Notes: a model not told the origin generated them from the letters alone. DNA of 64,000 nucleotides from Candidatus Bathyarchaeota archaeon (GCA_018396705.1 JAGTQZ010000004.1:310001-374000), one strand, 5' to 3'. Counted from the stretch's first letter, positions 15,258-24,093 are shown. Numbers and translations: made by a program.

Positions 15258-15868
15258 GTTTGTTCTACGCTTTGAAGAGGTACTTGCGCCTGGACTACTT
15301 GAGTTAAAAGTTTAGATTTCCTGACACCAACGTGTCGCAATGGAACAATTTTCTTTGCCTCATTATAAACGTCTGAAGCGATTTTTCCCAAAACCATTTC
15401 TTGGACAAACTGGTCCATTGTTAAAGTTCTGCTTTTTTCTTCAACAATCTTTGCCATAACTTTGCGTATCGCTTCCTCTTGTGAAGTTTTAATCCTTGAA
15501 AGGGTGAAAGCGCAGACGGCGATCCTAAGCCTATATCCATCTTTTGTTACAATGTTAAATATACCGTCAACCTTTGTTGTTCTTCGACGTACCAGACTTC
15601 GCAGATAATCCCTTGAATATTCATGTCCTTTAAACATGGTGTGCGCATTTTTTCCATCAACTCTTGTTATTTGAAAATAGATTTTCAGGTATTGGTGAGA
15701 GAAATCTCCTGTGATATCATAGAGGGTTGACTCCACAACCCTTCCGATAAGCTTCCCCGGTTCATCTGCTGGAATCGACCCAAGTTCCACATTTCCAAAA
15801 TATGGTGGTGCCACTATCATATACCATGTTTTGCTACGCCATTTGTCTCGAACCTTTTTTGCAGACAC
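15254..15868 (-). CDS. Small-subunit ribosomal protein eS1 (S3Ae)
   Basis: A 204-residue archaeal/eukaryotic ribosomal protein eS1. Recognised by the N-terminus VRDKWRSKTWYMIVAPPYFG, the DITGDFSHQYLKIYFQI segment, GHEYSRDYLRSLVRRRTTKVDGI and the late VRKSKLLTQ. Located at the 30S platform near the mRNA exit. The GTG start is at 15868. It is the last gene of a leftward cluster that begins with kae1 near 22.9 kb. The C-terminus is a little longer than in many relatives. Confidence 0.94.
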   Translation of the reverse strand: MSAKKVRDKWRSKTWYMIVAPPYFGNVELGSIPADEPGKLIGRVVESTLYDITGDFSHQYLKIYFQITRVDGKNAHTMFKGHEYSRDYLRSLVRRRTTKVDGIFNIVTKDGYRLRIAVCAFTLSRIKTSQEEAIRKVMAKIVEEKSRTLTMDQFVQEMVLGKIASDVYNEAKKIVPLRHVGVRKSKLLTQVVQAQVPLQSVEQT

Positions 15869-15916
15869 GGCGGCCCTCCATTTAGCGGAGAAAGTTGCAT
15901 CGTAGAATATTAAACT

Positions 15917-17206
15917 TTACTTCTTTGGAGATATTTTCTCTACGCCCATCATGTATTTTTTCAAAACTTCTGGAATAATCACGGAACCGTCTTCTTGTTG
16001 GTAGTTCTCTAAGATGGCGACGATAGTCCTTCCAGTAGCCAGTGCTGTGGAGTTCAATGTGTGTACGAAGCCTTTGGGCGGTTCGCCCTCTTTTTCTCTG
16101 TAGCGAATGTTAAGTCTCCTCGCTTGGTAGTCTGTGCAGTTACTGCATGATATTATTTCTCTATAAGCATTTTGAGCGGGCATCCAGACTTCTATATCGT
16201 ATTTTTTGGCGGCAACTTTTCCAATATCGCCGGTACAAACATTGACAACCCGGTAAGGTAAACCGAGCTTTTGTACAAGCTCCTCAGCGTTTCTCAAGAG
16301 TTCCTCATGAATTTTCCAAGAATCTTCTGGCTTACAAAAAACAAACTGTTCCACCTTGTTAAACTGGTGGGTGCGGAATATCCCCCGTGTATCCTTGCCG
16401 TGAGCTCCAGCTTCTTTTCTAAAGTTTGTGCTTACTCCAACAAATTTTATGGGTAATTCCTCAGCCTTCAAGATTTCATCCATATACATGGCTGCCATTG
16501 GATGTTCCGAGGTAGCGATCAGGTATAGATCTTCGCTTTCAACTTTGTAAAGGTCGTTTTCGAAGTCGCCGAGTGCTATAACACCTTCATATGGCCTGCG
16601 TCTCATAAGCAAAGGGGGCTCAATAGGTGTGAATCCCTTTCTAATCATTTCTTCTAAGGCAAAATTCATCAAAGCCATATCTAATAGTACACCTTCCTTT
16701 TTCAAATAGAAGAATCTGGCACCCGCAACTTTTCCAGCTCTTTCAATATCCATTATATCTAGACTTAAACCTAAATCGATGTGGTCTCTGGGCGTGAAAT
16801 CAAATTTCGGTATTTCTCCCCATGTTCTGATGGTGACATTTTCTGTCTCATCCCTGCCGATTGGAACTGATTCGTGGAGAAGATTTGGAAGCAACATGAG
16901 ATAGTTGCGTACTTTACCTTCATATTCAGCAACAAGTCCCTCAAGCGTTTCTATTTCCCTATCCACCAATTTAGCCTTTGCAAGGATGGCAGTTACGTCT
17001 TCTCCCCTTTTTTTAGCTGCTGCAATTTCAGCGGTTACTTTGTTCCTTTCACGTCGTAGCTCGTTAAGCCTTGTTAAATGTTGTCGCCATAACTTGTCGC
17101 ATTCAATAAGCTCATCAAGCATCTTTAGGTATTCAGGGTCACCCCTTCTTGCGAGGTTTTCTCTCACGAGTTTAGGGTTTTCTCTGATAAGCCTTATGTC
17201 TAGCAT
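15917..17206 (-). CDS. serS: Seryl-tRNA synthetase
   Basis: A 429-residue class II synthetase of the ordinary type, not the rare methanogen type. The N-terminal coiled-coil arm (about 1-110, RRERNKVTAEIAAAKKRGE) holds the tRNA-Ser long variable arm. Motif 2 appears as FRKEAGAHGKDTRGIFRTHQF and motif 3 as NSTALATGRTIVAILENYQQ. It charges tRNA-Ser, and tRNA-Sec if one exists. Upstream is the pcc1 gene 42 bp away, with eS1 downstream; the block is probably a single transcription unit. Confidence 0.95.
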   Translation of the reverse strand: MLDIRLIRENPKLVRENLARRGDPEYLKMLDELIECDKLWRQHLTRLNELRRERNKVTAEIAAAKKRGEDVTAILAKAKLVDREIETLEGLVAEYEGKVRNYLMLLPNLLHESVPIGRDETENVTIRTWGEIPKFDFTPRDHIDLGLSLDIMDIERAGKVAGARFFYLKKEGVLLDMALMNFALEEMIRKGFTPIEPPLLMRRRPYEGVIALGDFENDLYKVESEDLYLIATSEHPMAAMYMDEILKAEELPIKFVGVSTNFRKEAGAHGKDTRGIFRTHQFNKVEQFVFCKPEDSWKIHEELLRNAEELVQKLGLPYRVVNVCTGDIGKVAAKKYDIEVWMPAQNAYREIISCSNCTDYQARRLNIRYREKEGEPPKGFVHTLNSTALATGRTIVAILENYQQEDGSVIIPEVLKKYMMGVEKISPKK

Positions 17207-17247
17207 TCACATTCACTGCCGTATAGAGAAGTACATATGTGATCTTA

Positions 17248-17508
17248 TTATTCAAGTTTCCGTGCGATTCTTAGAGTTTTCTCCGCCGTCGAAATGGTGG
17301 ACAGCAAATCATCAACCGTTGCAATAAATGTTTTGAAGCCTTTTTTACATTTTATATAAGTCCAGACAGTACTATTCCTCCTTTCGGTTCTTACGTATAA
17401 ACCCGTTGGCAATTTGTTATTGTCCGGAGAAACCGCTTCCGTAATTGCCCTAGCAGTCTCTTCATCTTCATAAAGAATCGTTATTTCAGCTTCCAATTTT
17501 TTCTCCAC
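17248..17508 (-). CDS. pcc1: KEOPS complex subunit Pcc1
   Basis: An 86-residue protein matching archaeal Pcc1: AEITILYEDEETARAITEAVSPDN at the N-terminus and VDDLLSTISTAEKTLRIARKL at the C-terminus, the two helices of the small alpha/beta dimerisation fold. KEOPS (Kae1-Bud32-Cgi121-Pcc1) makes t6A37 on ANN-decoding tRNAs; Pcc1 dimerises the complex and helps bind tRNA. The GTG start overlaps the end of the RecJ-like gene by 23 bp. Kae1 and Bud32 are about 4 kb upstream in the same direction; Cgi121 is not seen in the window. Confidence 0.88.
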   Translation of the reverse strand: MEKKLEAEITILYEDEETARAITEAVSPDNNKLPTGLYVRTERRNSTVWTYIKCKKGFKTFIATVDDLLSTISTAEKTLRIARKLE

Positions 17509-18946
17509 TCAGCTTCCTGCCAACTAGATCATTAACAAGTTTAATGAAAGTTTCCACGTTTTCGATGGGAACCTGCGCCCCTGCTGCCACATCGTGGCCC
17601 CCGCCTTTTCCAAGACACTTTTCAGCCGCTATTTGCATGATTTCCCCAAGGTTAACGCCTTTTGCAACAACGGCATCCACTGTTCTAGCGGACACCTTTA
17701 TCAATCCCTCTTCTTTCACGTTTGCATAAGCGATTAGGGGTTTGTCTGGTTTCGGTAACGATGTTGAGAGAATGGAGGATATAGCACCCACTATCTTGTC
17801 ATCTATGAAGTCTTCGCCGTAAATAACGTAGATGTTCTCAAGCTCTTTTATTCTTTCAGGTTTCTCCATAAGCCATCCGAGATATTTATTGATGGTTCGC
17901 CTGTATTCATCTAGAATTTTGTTTGCTTCGTCGAGAGCTGCGCTTCTATCACCCATGCATACTGCGATGCCTACACCTGGTTTATTCATGCGCCCAGTTG
18001 CATTAAGCAAGACGGCAAACTCCCTTCCATCTCTTAATGGCGTCCAAGGCTCCTCATGTGTTAGTGTATAAACGTGTCCTATGAGGTCAGATACCTTATA
18101 ATGTAACCCCTTCGACAGTAGGTAGTCTGCTAGGGCTGTGCAAAGTCTCTTCTTTTCATCTTCTGTGAGGTCCCTTAAGGCCCGCCACTTGTCGTTGTGT
18201 TTTGGTTTAATGTCAAGGCTGACTAGGAAGGCTAGGCTTTTGTCCTCCTCACCGCTTATTCCGGGAATAAATGGGTTTGTTGTGGACGCTAAAGTTTTAT
18301 GAATTGGGCGTGTTTCTCTTCCAAAAAATATCAAGTCTTTTTCAACGGCTAGCAGTCCTTGGTTTTTAGCATCGTTAACTATTATTTCATTTAAACCGCC
18401 TAACATTCGCTGATCGTACTTATCTTGCAAATCTCCGAGTGCTCCTACAATAGCTATTGGAGCCAAATCCATGTTCGTTTTGTTCAACGCCCTTGCAACA
18501 AAATAAGCTATGCCTGAACTACTTATATCCCGTGCTCCATCGATGTTGTGAAGATGTGGATTAACGCATGGAAATTCTTTTTGTGCTTCGCTGCCCATTT
18601 GGTGATGGTCTAAAACGACGACTTTCATTTCTTGGGTTTTGCGTCTCAAAATGTTTGCACAGTCACTTCCTAGGTCCGTGAAAATGACAATGTTGGGCTT
18701 TTCTTTAAGAATTTCATTTGCGAGTTTCTCGTCAGCCCACTGAGTTATTCTAACACGGAATCTTGCGTCCAGCCTATACAAAGCTTTACAGATGATTCCC
18801 GCTGCAGCTACACCATCTGCGTCTAGATGGGAAAAAACGTGGATGTAACTATCTTCCTTGACTGCCTCTAAAATTATTTGAGATGCTTTTGAGACGCTTT
18901 CGAAGAAGCTGGAAATTTGTTCCTCACTTAGCGTCATTCTCATCAC
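17486..18946 (-). CDS. Archaeal RecJ-like DHH-family nuclease
   Basis: A 486-residue DHH/DHHA1 phosphoesterase. The catalytic acids appear in HVFSHLDADGVAAAGI, IVIFTDLGSD and VVLDHHQMG, and the C-terminal substrate domain ends with the DHHA1 motif GKGGGHDVAAGAQV. Relatives include the GINS-associated nuclease (GAN) and RecJ-like single-strand exonucleases that take part in DNA replication or repair, and in some archaea RNA turnover. It lies between uS15 and pcc1, an arrangement shared by several archaea. Full length. Whether it binds GINS here cannot be told from sequence. Confidence 0.87.
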   Translation of the reverse strand: MMRMTLSEEQISSFFESVSKASQIILEAVKEDSYIHVFSHLDADGVAAAGIICKALYRLDARFRVRITQWADEKLANEILKEKPNIVIFTDLGSDCANILRRKTQEMKVVVLDHHQMGSEAQKEFPCVNPHLHNIDGARDISSSGIAYFVARALNKTNMDLAPIAIVGALGDLQDKYDQRMLGGLNEIIVNDAKNQGLLAVEKDLIFFGRETRPIHKTLASTTNPFIPGISGEEDKSLAFLVSLDIKPKHNDKWRALRDLTEDEKKRLCTALADYLLSKGLHYKVSDLIGHVYTLTHEEPWTPLRDGREFAVLLNATGRMNKPGVGIAVCMGDRSAALDEANKILDEYRRTINKYLGWLMEKPERIKELENIYVIYGEDFIDDKIVGAISSILSTSLPKPDKPLIAYANVKEEGLIKVSARTVDAVVAKGVNLGEIMQIAAEKCLGKGGGHDVAAGAQVPIENVETFIKLVNDLVGRKLSGEKIGS

Positions 18947-19020
18947 AGTAGTGTCTGTGAGGTTTCACTTAGAATAGTAAGTTAAAAAACCTAGTGTTTG
19001 CATGAATGAAACATTTGCCC

Positions 19021-19461
19021 TTACGCTATGGAGGCAGCTTTAGGCTCATACTTCCATTCTGGAGGCAATATTCCCTCTTGCCTATAATAATCTGCCAGCC
19101 TGTGAATCTTGGCTTCAATTAGCTGAAGAGCCCTCTTATTATGAAGGTCTTTTCTATGCTTTTCAAGGTGGGCTGAAAGTCGTGCGGCCTTTTTGAGAAG
19201 ATTTCCTAAATCTTCAGGTATGGGAGGTGCAAGTCCTGCTTCGCGGAGAATTTGTGTTATGGGCTTTCCGGTCAACGGTTTAACAAGTGGAATTGAATAC
19301 TGGTCCCTTAAAATCGTGCCTATTCTACTTGGGGGATGGCCTTCCCTAGCCAGCTTAATAACCAATGCCTCTACTTCTTCAGGCTGATACTTGCACCAGC
19401 TTGGTGGACGCTTACTTACCGGCCTGGTTGAATGGGATTTTCCCTTTTCCTGTTTCGGCAT
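19021..19461 (-). CDS. Small-subunit ribosomal protein uS15
   Basis: A 146-residue archaeal uS15. It has the archaeal N-terminal extension rich in Lys/Ser, then PPSWCKYQPEEVEALVIKLAREGHPPSRIGTILRD, and the rRNA-binding core LSAHLEKHRKDLHNKRALQLIEAKIHRLADYY. It binds the three-way junction h20-h22 of 16S rRNA. The ATG at 19461 is preceded by a short leader. It stands between the PH-domain membrane genes and the RecJ-like gene. Confidence 0.95.
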   Translation of the reverse strand: MPKQEKGKSHSTRPVSKRPPSWCKYQPEEVEALVIKLAREGHPPSRIGTILRDQYSIPLVKPLTGKPITQILREAGLAPPIPEDLGNLLKKAARLSAHLEKHRKDLHNKRALQLIEAKIHRLADYYRQEGILPPEWKYEPKAASIA

Positions 19462-19503
19462 ACTTACCCCGTGGACTCTGTAAGAGCGAGGATAGACGGA
19501 TAT

Positions 19504-20100
19504 TTAAGACCTTCGATTTAAACTTTCATCTGAACTATGAGTTCTTGTTAAATCGAATAGTTGACTTACAATTTTAAACGGGTTGCTAACATCCTTTAAT
19601 TCAACTCTTGCATGTGACGGTTTTCTAAAATAAGGGTATGGAAGAGCGTATAAACCTCTAACCCCGGGGCTTAACGGTGTTATGGAACCATAATTTAACC
19701 ACCTAGCAAGAGGCCCTTGATTCACAATAAGGTCTGTTATTTCATGGTATGTTAGTTCTCTCACGGATATCATGACAAATTTTCTGAACAGAATTATGCG
19801 TCTATTGGTCAGAATGTAAAGATGTCCTCTAACGTAAAAGTAGCCGAGAAGCAACATTAACACGAAAACGCAGACAATAGCAAATATCACACTATAAATG
19901 AGAGTGAACAGCGTTTCCATCAAAAAGCCGGAGTACTGAACAATATAGCGGACAATCGACCACCAATATACGAGAAGCATGAATCCAGCTGTTGATAGAA
20001 TAGATGAGAATACAGAAGGATAGCGTCTCTGCAGCGTCATTAAAACTTCTTCATCTCGAAGGAGTTTTACATACTTCTGGGTAAGCTTCGCTGCTTCCAT
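19504..20100 (-). CDS. Membrane-anchored PH-domain (bPH2) protein, copy 1
   Basis: A 198-residue protein with two hydrophobic helices (about residues 30-50 and 60-88) followed by a bacterial-PH (YdbS-like) domain: YVRGHLYILTNRRIILFRKF, ITDLIVNQGPLARWLNYGSI. It is a paralogue of the next gene upstream; the two share V-R-G-H-x-Y-I-x-T-N and I-T-D-L-I-V-N-Q-G-P. The family is widespread and its role is largely unknown. The separation between genes is 7 bp, so they are co-transcribed. Likely located in the cell membrane with the PH domain facing the cytoplasm (inferred). The C-terminus diverges from the paralogue. Confidence 0.8.
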   Translation of the reverse strand: MEAAKLTQKYVKLLRDEEVLMTLQRRYPSVFSSILSTAGFMLLVYWWSIVRYIVQYSGFLMETLFTLIYSVIFAIVCVFVLMLLLGYFYVRGHLYILTNRRIILFRKFVMISVRELTYHEITDLIVNQGPLARWLNYGSITPLSPGVRGLYALPYPYFRKPSHARVELKDVSNPFKIVSQLFDLTRTHSSDESLNRRS

Positions 20101-20107
20101 CAGCTTT

Positions 20108-20635
20108 CTACCCTTTCGATTGAGTTTCCTTCACAAGCTTTGCAATGGCGTCCCTAACTTCATATGGATTTCTAACACCTGAAATTGAGAAAATTGCCGC
20201 TCCCATAGGCATAATCATGCCAGCTGTAATTGGAGAGATTCTACCGTAATTGCAAAGTCTTCCAATAGGCCCTTGGTTCACAATTAGATCTGTAATCTTG
20301 TCGTGGGTTACGGTTCTCATTAGAATTCCAATGAATTTTCTGAACATTATTATGCGTTCATTTGTGATTATGTAACGGTGTCCTCTGACGTAGATGTAGC
20401 CTAAGCCATAAACCAGAACTGGAAGAACCAGAAACACGAATACTAGCATTGGAAATTTGATCAATCCGTATTCCGGCGGCAGCGCTAGTGTAATGCTGGC
20501 TGTGATAAACCATATTACTATGAGACCTATGGTTGCGACAGTCACATATGAGACATAATGCCTCTTCAATATCATGAGAACCTTCTCGTTCGGCGCTATT
20601 ACAACCTCTTTTGGAATGTCTTGTTTTTCATTCAA
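20108..20635 (-). CDS. Membrane-anchored PH-domain (bPH2) protein, copy 2
   Basis: A 175-residue paralogue of the downstream gene. Two hydrophobic segments (about residues 28-53 and 60-85) precede YVRGHRYIITNERIIMFRKF and ITDLIVNQGPIGRLCNYGRI, the core strands of the bPH2 fold. The two proteins probably form a hetero-oligomer, as tandem YdbS/YdbT pairs do in bacteria (inference). Situated between the ITPase gene (34 bp away) and the first copy. No catalytic residues. Confidence 0.8.
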   Translation of the reverse strand: MNEKQDIPKEVVIAPNEKVLMILKRHYVSYVTVATIGLIVIWFITASITLALPPEYGLIKFPMLVFVFLVLPVLVYGLGYIYVRGHRYIITNERIIMFRKFIGILMRTVTHDKITDLIVNQGPIGRLCNYGRISPITAGMIMPMGAAIFSISGVRNPYEVRDAIAKLVKETQSKG

Positions 20636-20669
20636 AGGAAAACCTCCACGAATTTTTAACAGTTCAATT

Positions 20670-21257
20670 TTAAATTTTTAAGCTTTTATACCATTTCGAG
20701 AATTTCCGGAGGGCTTTAGCCCTATGCGAATACTTATTCTTTTCATTCACACTCATCTCAGCAAAAGTTTTCTCGCTACCCATGGGCTTAAAAATTGGAT
20801 CAAAACCAAAGCCTGAACATTCACTTCGTATATTTTCCGTTATTTCTCCAACGACTTCTCCCCTAAAACAAATAGGAGTTTCCAACTCTTCAGAGAAGTA
20901 GGCCACCACTGATTGAAAAAGTGCCCTCCTGTTGGCGTTTCCCTTCATAATCTTCAACAAACCTTCATTTCCGATGGTTTTGTAAACATATGCTGCATAT
21001 GGTCCGGGGAAACCGTTTAAGGCCTCTATAAATAGACCGGCATCCTCAACTATGACCGGGAGGCGGCAGTGTTGGAAAGCGTGAACAACGCTTGTTTTTG
21101 CAATTTCCTCGAGGCTATCGCTTTGAATTTCAAGAGTTTTCACCCTTAACATGCCTGCGGCTATTTTGTAGCGGCTTAGAACCTTGCGTGCCTCATTGAA
21201 TTTGTTAATATTGTTCGTAGCAAAAAATACAACTTTACCTTTTAATTGGAAAGTCAT
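20670..21257 (-). CDS. Non-canonical purine NTP pyrophosphatase (Ham1/RdgB)
   Basis: A 195-residue ITPase. Motifs in order: FATNNINKFNEARKVL (substrate loop), IVEDAGLFIEALNGFPG (Mg2+ and base contacts), GFGFDPIFKP and KNKYSHRAKALRKF. It hydrolyses XTP, ITP and dITP to monophosphates and protects nucleic acids from deaminated purines. It follows bud32 by 6 bp in the KEOPS cluster, an association often seen in archaea. Length is normal. Confidence 0.93.
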   Translation of the reverse strand: MTFQLKGKVVFFATNNINKFNEARKVLSRYKIAAGMLRVKTLEIQSDSLEEIAKTSVVHAFQHCRLPVIVEDAGLFIEALNGFPGPYAAYVYKTIGNEGLLKIMKGNANRRALFQSVVAYFSEELETPICFRGEVVGEITENIRSECSGFGFDPIFKPMGSEKTFAEMSVNEKNKYSHRAKALRKFSKWYKSLKI

Positions 21258-21263
21258 TTACGA

Positions 21264-21923
21264 TCACGTTTCGCCTTTGTTCCTTTTAGTTATGTACCTG
21301 CCTCTCATCTCTATCTCCCTAATCTTATCTAAAACGTTTTTCACCGTTTCAGCGTCAAAAACACTCGCATATCCTTCAATTACATTTTTAAAACATTCTT
21401 CTGCAAACTTGAAGTGAGTGCTTTGCAAAGCCCTTTTCATTAAATGGAGATCCACCCCTCTAGCCTCAAGCTCATTTGTCTTTTCACCTAAACCAAAATC
21501 CACAAAGAAAATTTTTCCGTCTGCTCTTTGAATCATGTTTGAGGTCGTTAGATCACCATGAACTATTCCATACTTGTGGAGTTTGCCGATTAACTCGCCA
21601 ACTTTACGGCATAAACGCACTCTATTCTCCTCTGTAACTTCGTTAAGCAGTTGTTTTAGTTGTTTTCCATCAATAAACTCCATTACTATCGTGGAATTTT
21701 TTGTATCAACAAAAAATATTGTCGGAGTTGGCACCCCAGCCTTTTTCGCTTCATGCAGTAATTGGGACTCATGGATGGTTCTATATGTTCTAATTCGTTC
21801 ATCTAACGTTGGGATTCTATACTTTTTGGGCAAGCGTATTTTCAACACGACTTTTTTGCCATGCCACTCTGTAAGAAATAAATGTGCCTCTGCGCCCTTT
21901 TTGATGAGAAACAACCGACTCAT
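21264..21923 (-). CDS. bud32: KEOPS kinase/ATPase subunit Bud32
   Basis: About 219 residues. The minimal Rio-like kinase fold shows the Ala/Lys motif KKVVLKIRLPKKYRIPTLD, the hinge IVMEFIDGKQL, the catalytic loop GIVHGDLTTSNMI and the metal-binding FVDFGLG. It phosphorylates or hydrolyses ATP in support of Kae1 during t6A synthesis. The frame opens at a TTG at 21932; the ATG at 21923 overlaps the kae1 stop as ATGA and is preferred. Kae1 and Bud32 are separate genes here, not the fusion found in Methanocaldococcus. Confidence 0.92.
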   Translation of the reverse strand: MSRLFLIKKGAEAHLFLTEWHGKKVVLKIRLPKKYRIPTLDERIRTYRTIHESQLLHEAKKAGVPTPTIFFVDTKNSTIVMEFIDGKQLKQLLNEVTEENRVRLCRKVGELIGKLHKYGIVHGDLTTSNMIQRADGKIFFVDFGLGEKTNELEARGVDLHLMKRALQSTHFKFAEECFKNVIEGYASVFDAETVKNVLDKIREIEMRGRYITKRNKGET

Positions 21924-22942
21924 TTCACCCAAGGGACTTCAACCTCTTCCAGACGCCATCTTAGTCGTACGAAACTTTCCTCTATAGGTGTTGTAACACC
22001 GTGAGTGAATGCCAAAACACCAGTCCACGCGATCATAGCTCCATTGTCGATGGCGAATTCGCTTGGAACGGTGCAGAATCTGGCGTTATGCTCTTCCGCT
22101 ATGGAGTGCACCATTTCCTGAAGCCTTTTATTTGCAGCGACGCCGCCTGTCAACAATACTTCCCTTTTCTCTGTATGGGCTAAGGCTCTTTCAGTAACTT
22201 CAACAACCATTGAAAATGCTGTTTCTTGGAGACTATAGCACAAGTCTTCCAACCTGTACTCGCCTTTTTGGAGGACTTTTATGGCAGCTGTTAAAAGTCC
22301 ACTAAAAGACATGTCCATACCTTTGACGGTGTAAGGCAATGGTACAAATTGCCTTCCGCTTTTTGAGAGTTTCTCAATAACGGCTCCAAACGGCTCTCCG
22401 GGCTTTTGCTTTAGTCCAGCTTCTCTTGCAAAAACATCTAAACAATTTCCCAAAGCAATATCTAATGTTTCGCCAAAAACTCTGTACCGACCAGCGTCAA
22501 AAGCCGCTACTATAGTGTTTCCGCCTGAGACATAAAGCGTAACCGGATCCACCGCTCCAGTTTTCAGTTTTCCTATTTCAATGTGAGCTATGCAGTGATT
22601 AACACCGACAAGTGGAACACGTAGATAAGAGGCCAACGCCCGAGCCACGGTGGCACCAGTTCTCAAGCAAGGTCCAAGCCCTGGACCTTGTGAAAACGCG
22701 ATAACCGTTAAATCCTTTGGTTTTATGCCGGCTGTTTTGAAGGCTTCTTCAATAACTTTGCCTGCGACTTCAGCATGGTGTTGCGCGGCCTCCCTTGGAT
22801 GAATGCCCCCCTCCGGCGGGATGTAGGCGTTTATTATGTTAGCTAGTATTTCGCCCCTAAAAGTGGCAATTCCAACGCTGAAATCGTCAGCTGTACTTTC
22901 TATTCCTAAGCAGTAGCCGTCACTAGTTTTTTTCAGTCTCAT
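21920..22942 (-). CDS. kae1: KEOPS catalytic subunit Kae1 (t6A synthesis)
   Basis: A 340-residue ASKHA-fold protein of the TsaD/Kae1/Qri7 family. Metal ligands sit in VNHCIAHIEIGK (His116 and His120). Nucleotide loops appear as LGIESTADDFSVGI, VTLYVSGGNTIV and LLTGGVAANKRLQEM. It transfers the threonylcarbamoyl group from TC-AMP to A37 of tRNA. First gene of a long leftward cluster (kae1-bud32-ITPase-PH-PH-uS15-recJ-pcc1-serS-eS1). It diverges from the TFE-beta gene, and the 103-bp gap holds both promoters. Confidence 0.95.
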   Translation of the reverse strand: MRLKKTSDGYCLGIESTADDFSVGIATFRGEILANIINAYIPPEGGIHPREAAQHHAEVAGKVIEEAFKTAGIKPKDLTVIAFSQGPGLGPCLRTGATVARALASYLRVPLVGVNHCIAHIEIGKLKTGAVDPVTLYVSGGNTIVAAFDAGRYRVFGETLDIALGNCLDVFAREAGLKQKPGEPFGAVIEKLSKSGRQFVPLPYTVKGMDMSFSGLLTAAIKVLQKGEYRLEDLCYSLQETAFSMVVEVTERALAHTEKREVLLTGGVAANKRLQEMVHSIAEEHNARFCTVPSEFAIDNGAMIAWTGVLAFTHGVTTPIEESFVRLRWRLEEVEVPWVK

Positions 22943-23045
22943 TTTAGAATCCTAACCCCAACTGTGACCTAAATTATTTTATGTTCGGATGAGCATATTT
23001 TATTTGAGAATGCCTATATATTTGCGTGGAGATTGAAAGGGTAAG

Positions 23046-23423
23046 ATGCCGAAACCCAACGACTTAGAACAGAAAGCGTTGCAAATAATAATGAATGCTG
23101 GAAACGATGGCTTACTGCAGTCTGAATTATGGCGGAAGTTGGGTGCAAGCAGCAGGGAGGGCTCAAGAATAGCCCTAAAACTTGAGAGTAAAGGGCTTAT
23201 TCGACGCGAAAAGGAACTCCGCAACGGCAGATGGACTTATAGACTTTATCCGAAAAGGCTTCCCGCGTCAATAAATTCTATAGTTGACTGTCCATGCGTA
23301 ATGTGTCCTGACAGTGCAAAATGCGGGCCCACGGGCAACGTTACACCACAAGGCTGTGAAAGACTTACTGAATGGCTTTTCCACATTGCCGAATCCAAAC
23401 AAAACATTTTAGGTGACAGCTAG
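23046..23423 (+). CDS. Transcription factor TFE-beta / Rpc34-like (winged helix plus Fe-S domain)
   Basis: A 125-residue protein. The winged-helix domain spans about residues 5-75 (LEQKALQIIMNAGNDGLLQSELWRKL, SRIALKLESKGLIRREKEL). A compact Cys domain follows: CPCVMCPDSAKCGPTGNVTPQGC, cut here into CPCVMC, AKC and GC. Archaeal TFE-beta, the homologue of RNA polymerase III subunit RPC34/39, has this same layout and carries a [4Fe-4S] cluster. It partners with TFE-alpha to stabilise the open complex. Followed by an FtsJ-type methyltransferase 2 bp later. Small size compared with eukaryotic RPC34 is normal for archaea. Confidence 0.85.
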   Translation: MPKPNDLEQKALQIIMNAGNDGLLQSELWRKLGASSREGSRIALKLESKGLIRREKELRNGRWTYRLYPKRLPASINSIVDCPCVMCPDSAKCGPTGNVTPQGCERLTEWLFHIAESKQNILGDS

Positions 23424-23425
23424 TC

Positions 23426-24052
23426 TTGCCCAAAGCTTGGATTCAAGAACGCAAAAGAGATTATTACTATAAGAAGGCGAAAGAAGAAAAGTACCGTTCA
23501 AGAGCGGCTTACAAGCTGTTTCAAGCGGCAGAGAAATATCATTTCATAAAAAAGGGCGACGTTGTTGTAGATTTGGGCGCTGCACCGGGCGGCTGGACCC
23601 AAGCTGCAAGAAAAATTGTTGGATCAAAAGGTTTTGTTTTGGGGGTTGACTTAAAGCCTGTAGAACCGTTTTCAGAACATAATGTACGGACGATTATCGG
23701 TGACATAACTGAGGAGGGAATAGTTGGGCAAATCTGTGAAAAACTCCCTAAAAAGGCTGAGGTAGTTATTTCAGATGTGTCACCAAATATTTCTGGAATT
23801 TGGGAGTTAGATCACGCTCGTCAGATTGATTTAGCTCAAAAAGCTTTGGAAATAGCTCTTGAAATCCTTAAGCCTAACGGTAACTTTTTTGTGAAGGTTT
23901 TTCAAGGCGACATGCTTGACGACTTTGTAGCTAAAGTTAAACGGTATTTTAGAGAGGTGAAAGTTATAAAGCCGAAAGCTAGTAGGGCGAGAAGCTCGGA
24001 GCTTTTTGTTTTGGGCGTTCACCTTAAGGCTTCAAGTTTTCCTCATGGATAA
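23426..24052 (+). CDS. FtsJ/RlmE-type 2'-O-ribose RNA methyltransferase
   Basis: A 208-residue SAM methyltransferase. The N-terminus DYYYKKAKEEKYRSRAAYKL carries the first catalytic Lys, then VVDLGAAPGGWTQAARKIVG (SAM site), SDVSPNISGIWELDHARQ (Asp of the K-D-K-E set) and NFFVKVFQGD with the late Lys. RlmE in bacteria methylates U2552 of 23S rRNA; eukaryotic relatives act on tRNA and rRNA. The TTG start lies two bases after the TFE-beta stop, preceded by GGTGA. Substrate in archaea is not established by sequence alone. Confidence 0.92.
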   Translation: MPKAWIQERKRDYYYKKAKEEKYRSRAAYKLFQAAEKYHFIKKGDVVVDLGAAPGGWTQAARKIVGSKGFVLGVDLKPVEPFSEHNVRTIIGDITEEGIVGQICEKLPKKAEVVISDVSPNISGIWELDHARQIDLAQKALEIALEILKPNGNFFVKVFQGDMLDDFVAKVKRYFREVKVIKPKASRARSSELFVLGVHLKASSFPHG

Positions 24053-24093
24053 AGCGGTAAAAGCTAAATTCCTATACGGTTTATTAATGAGAT

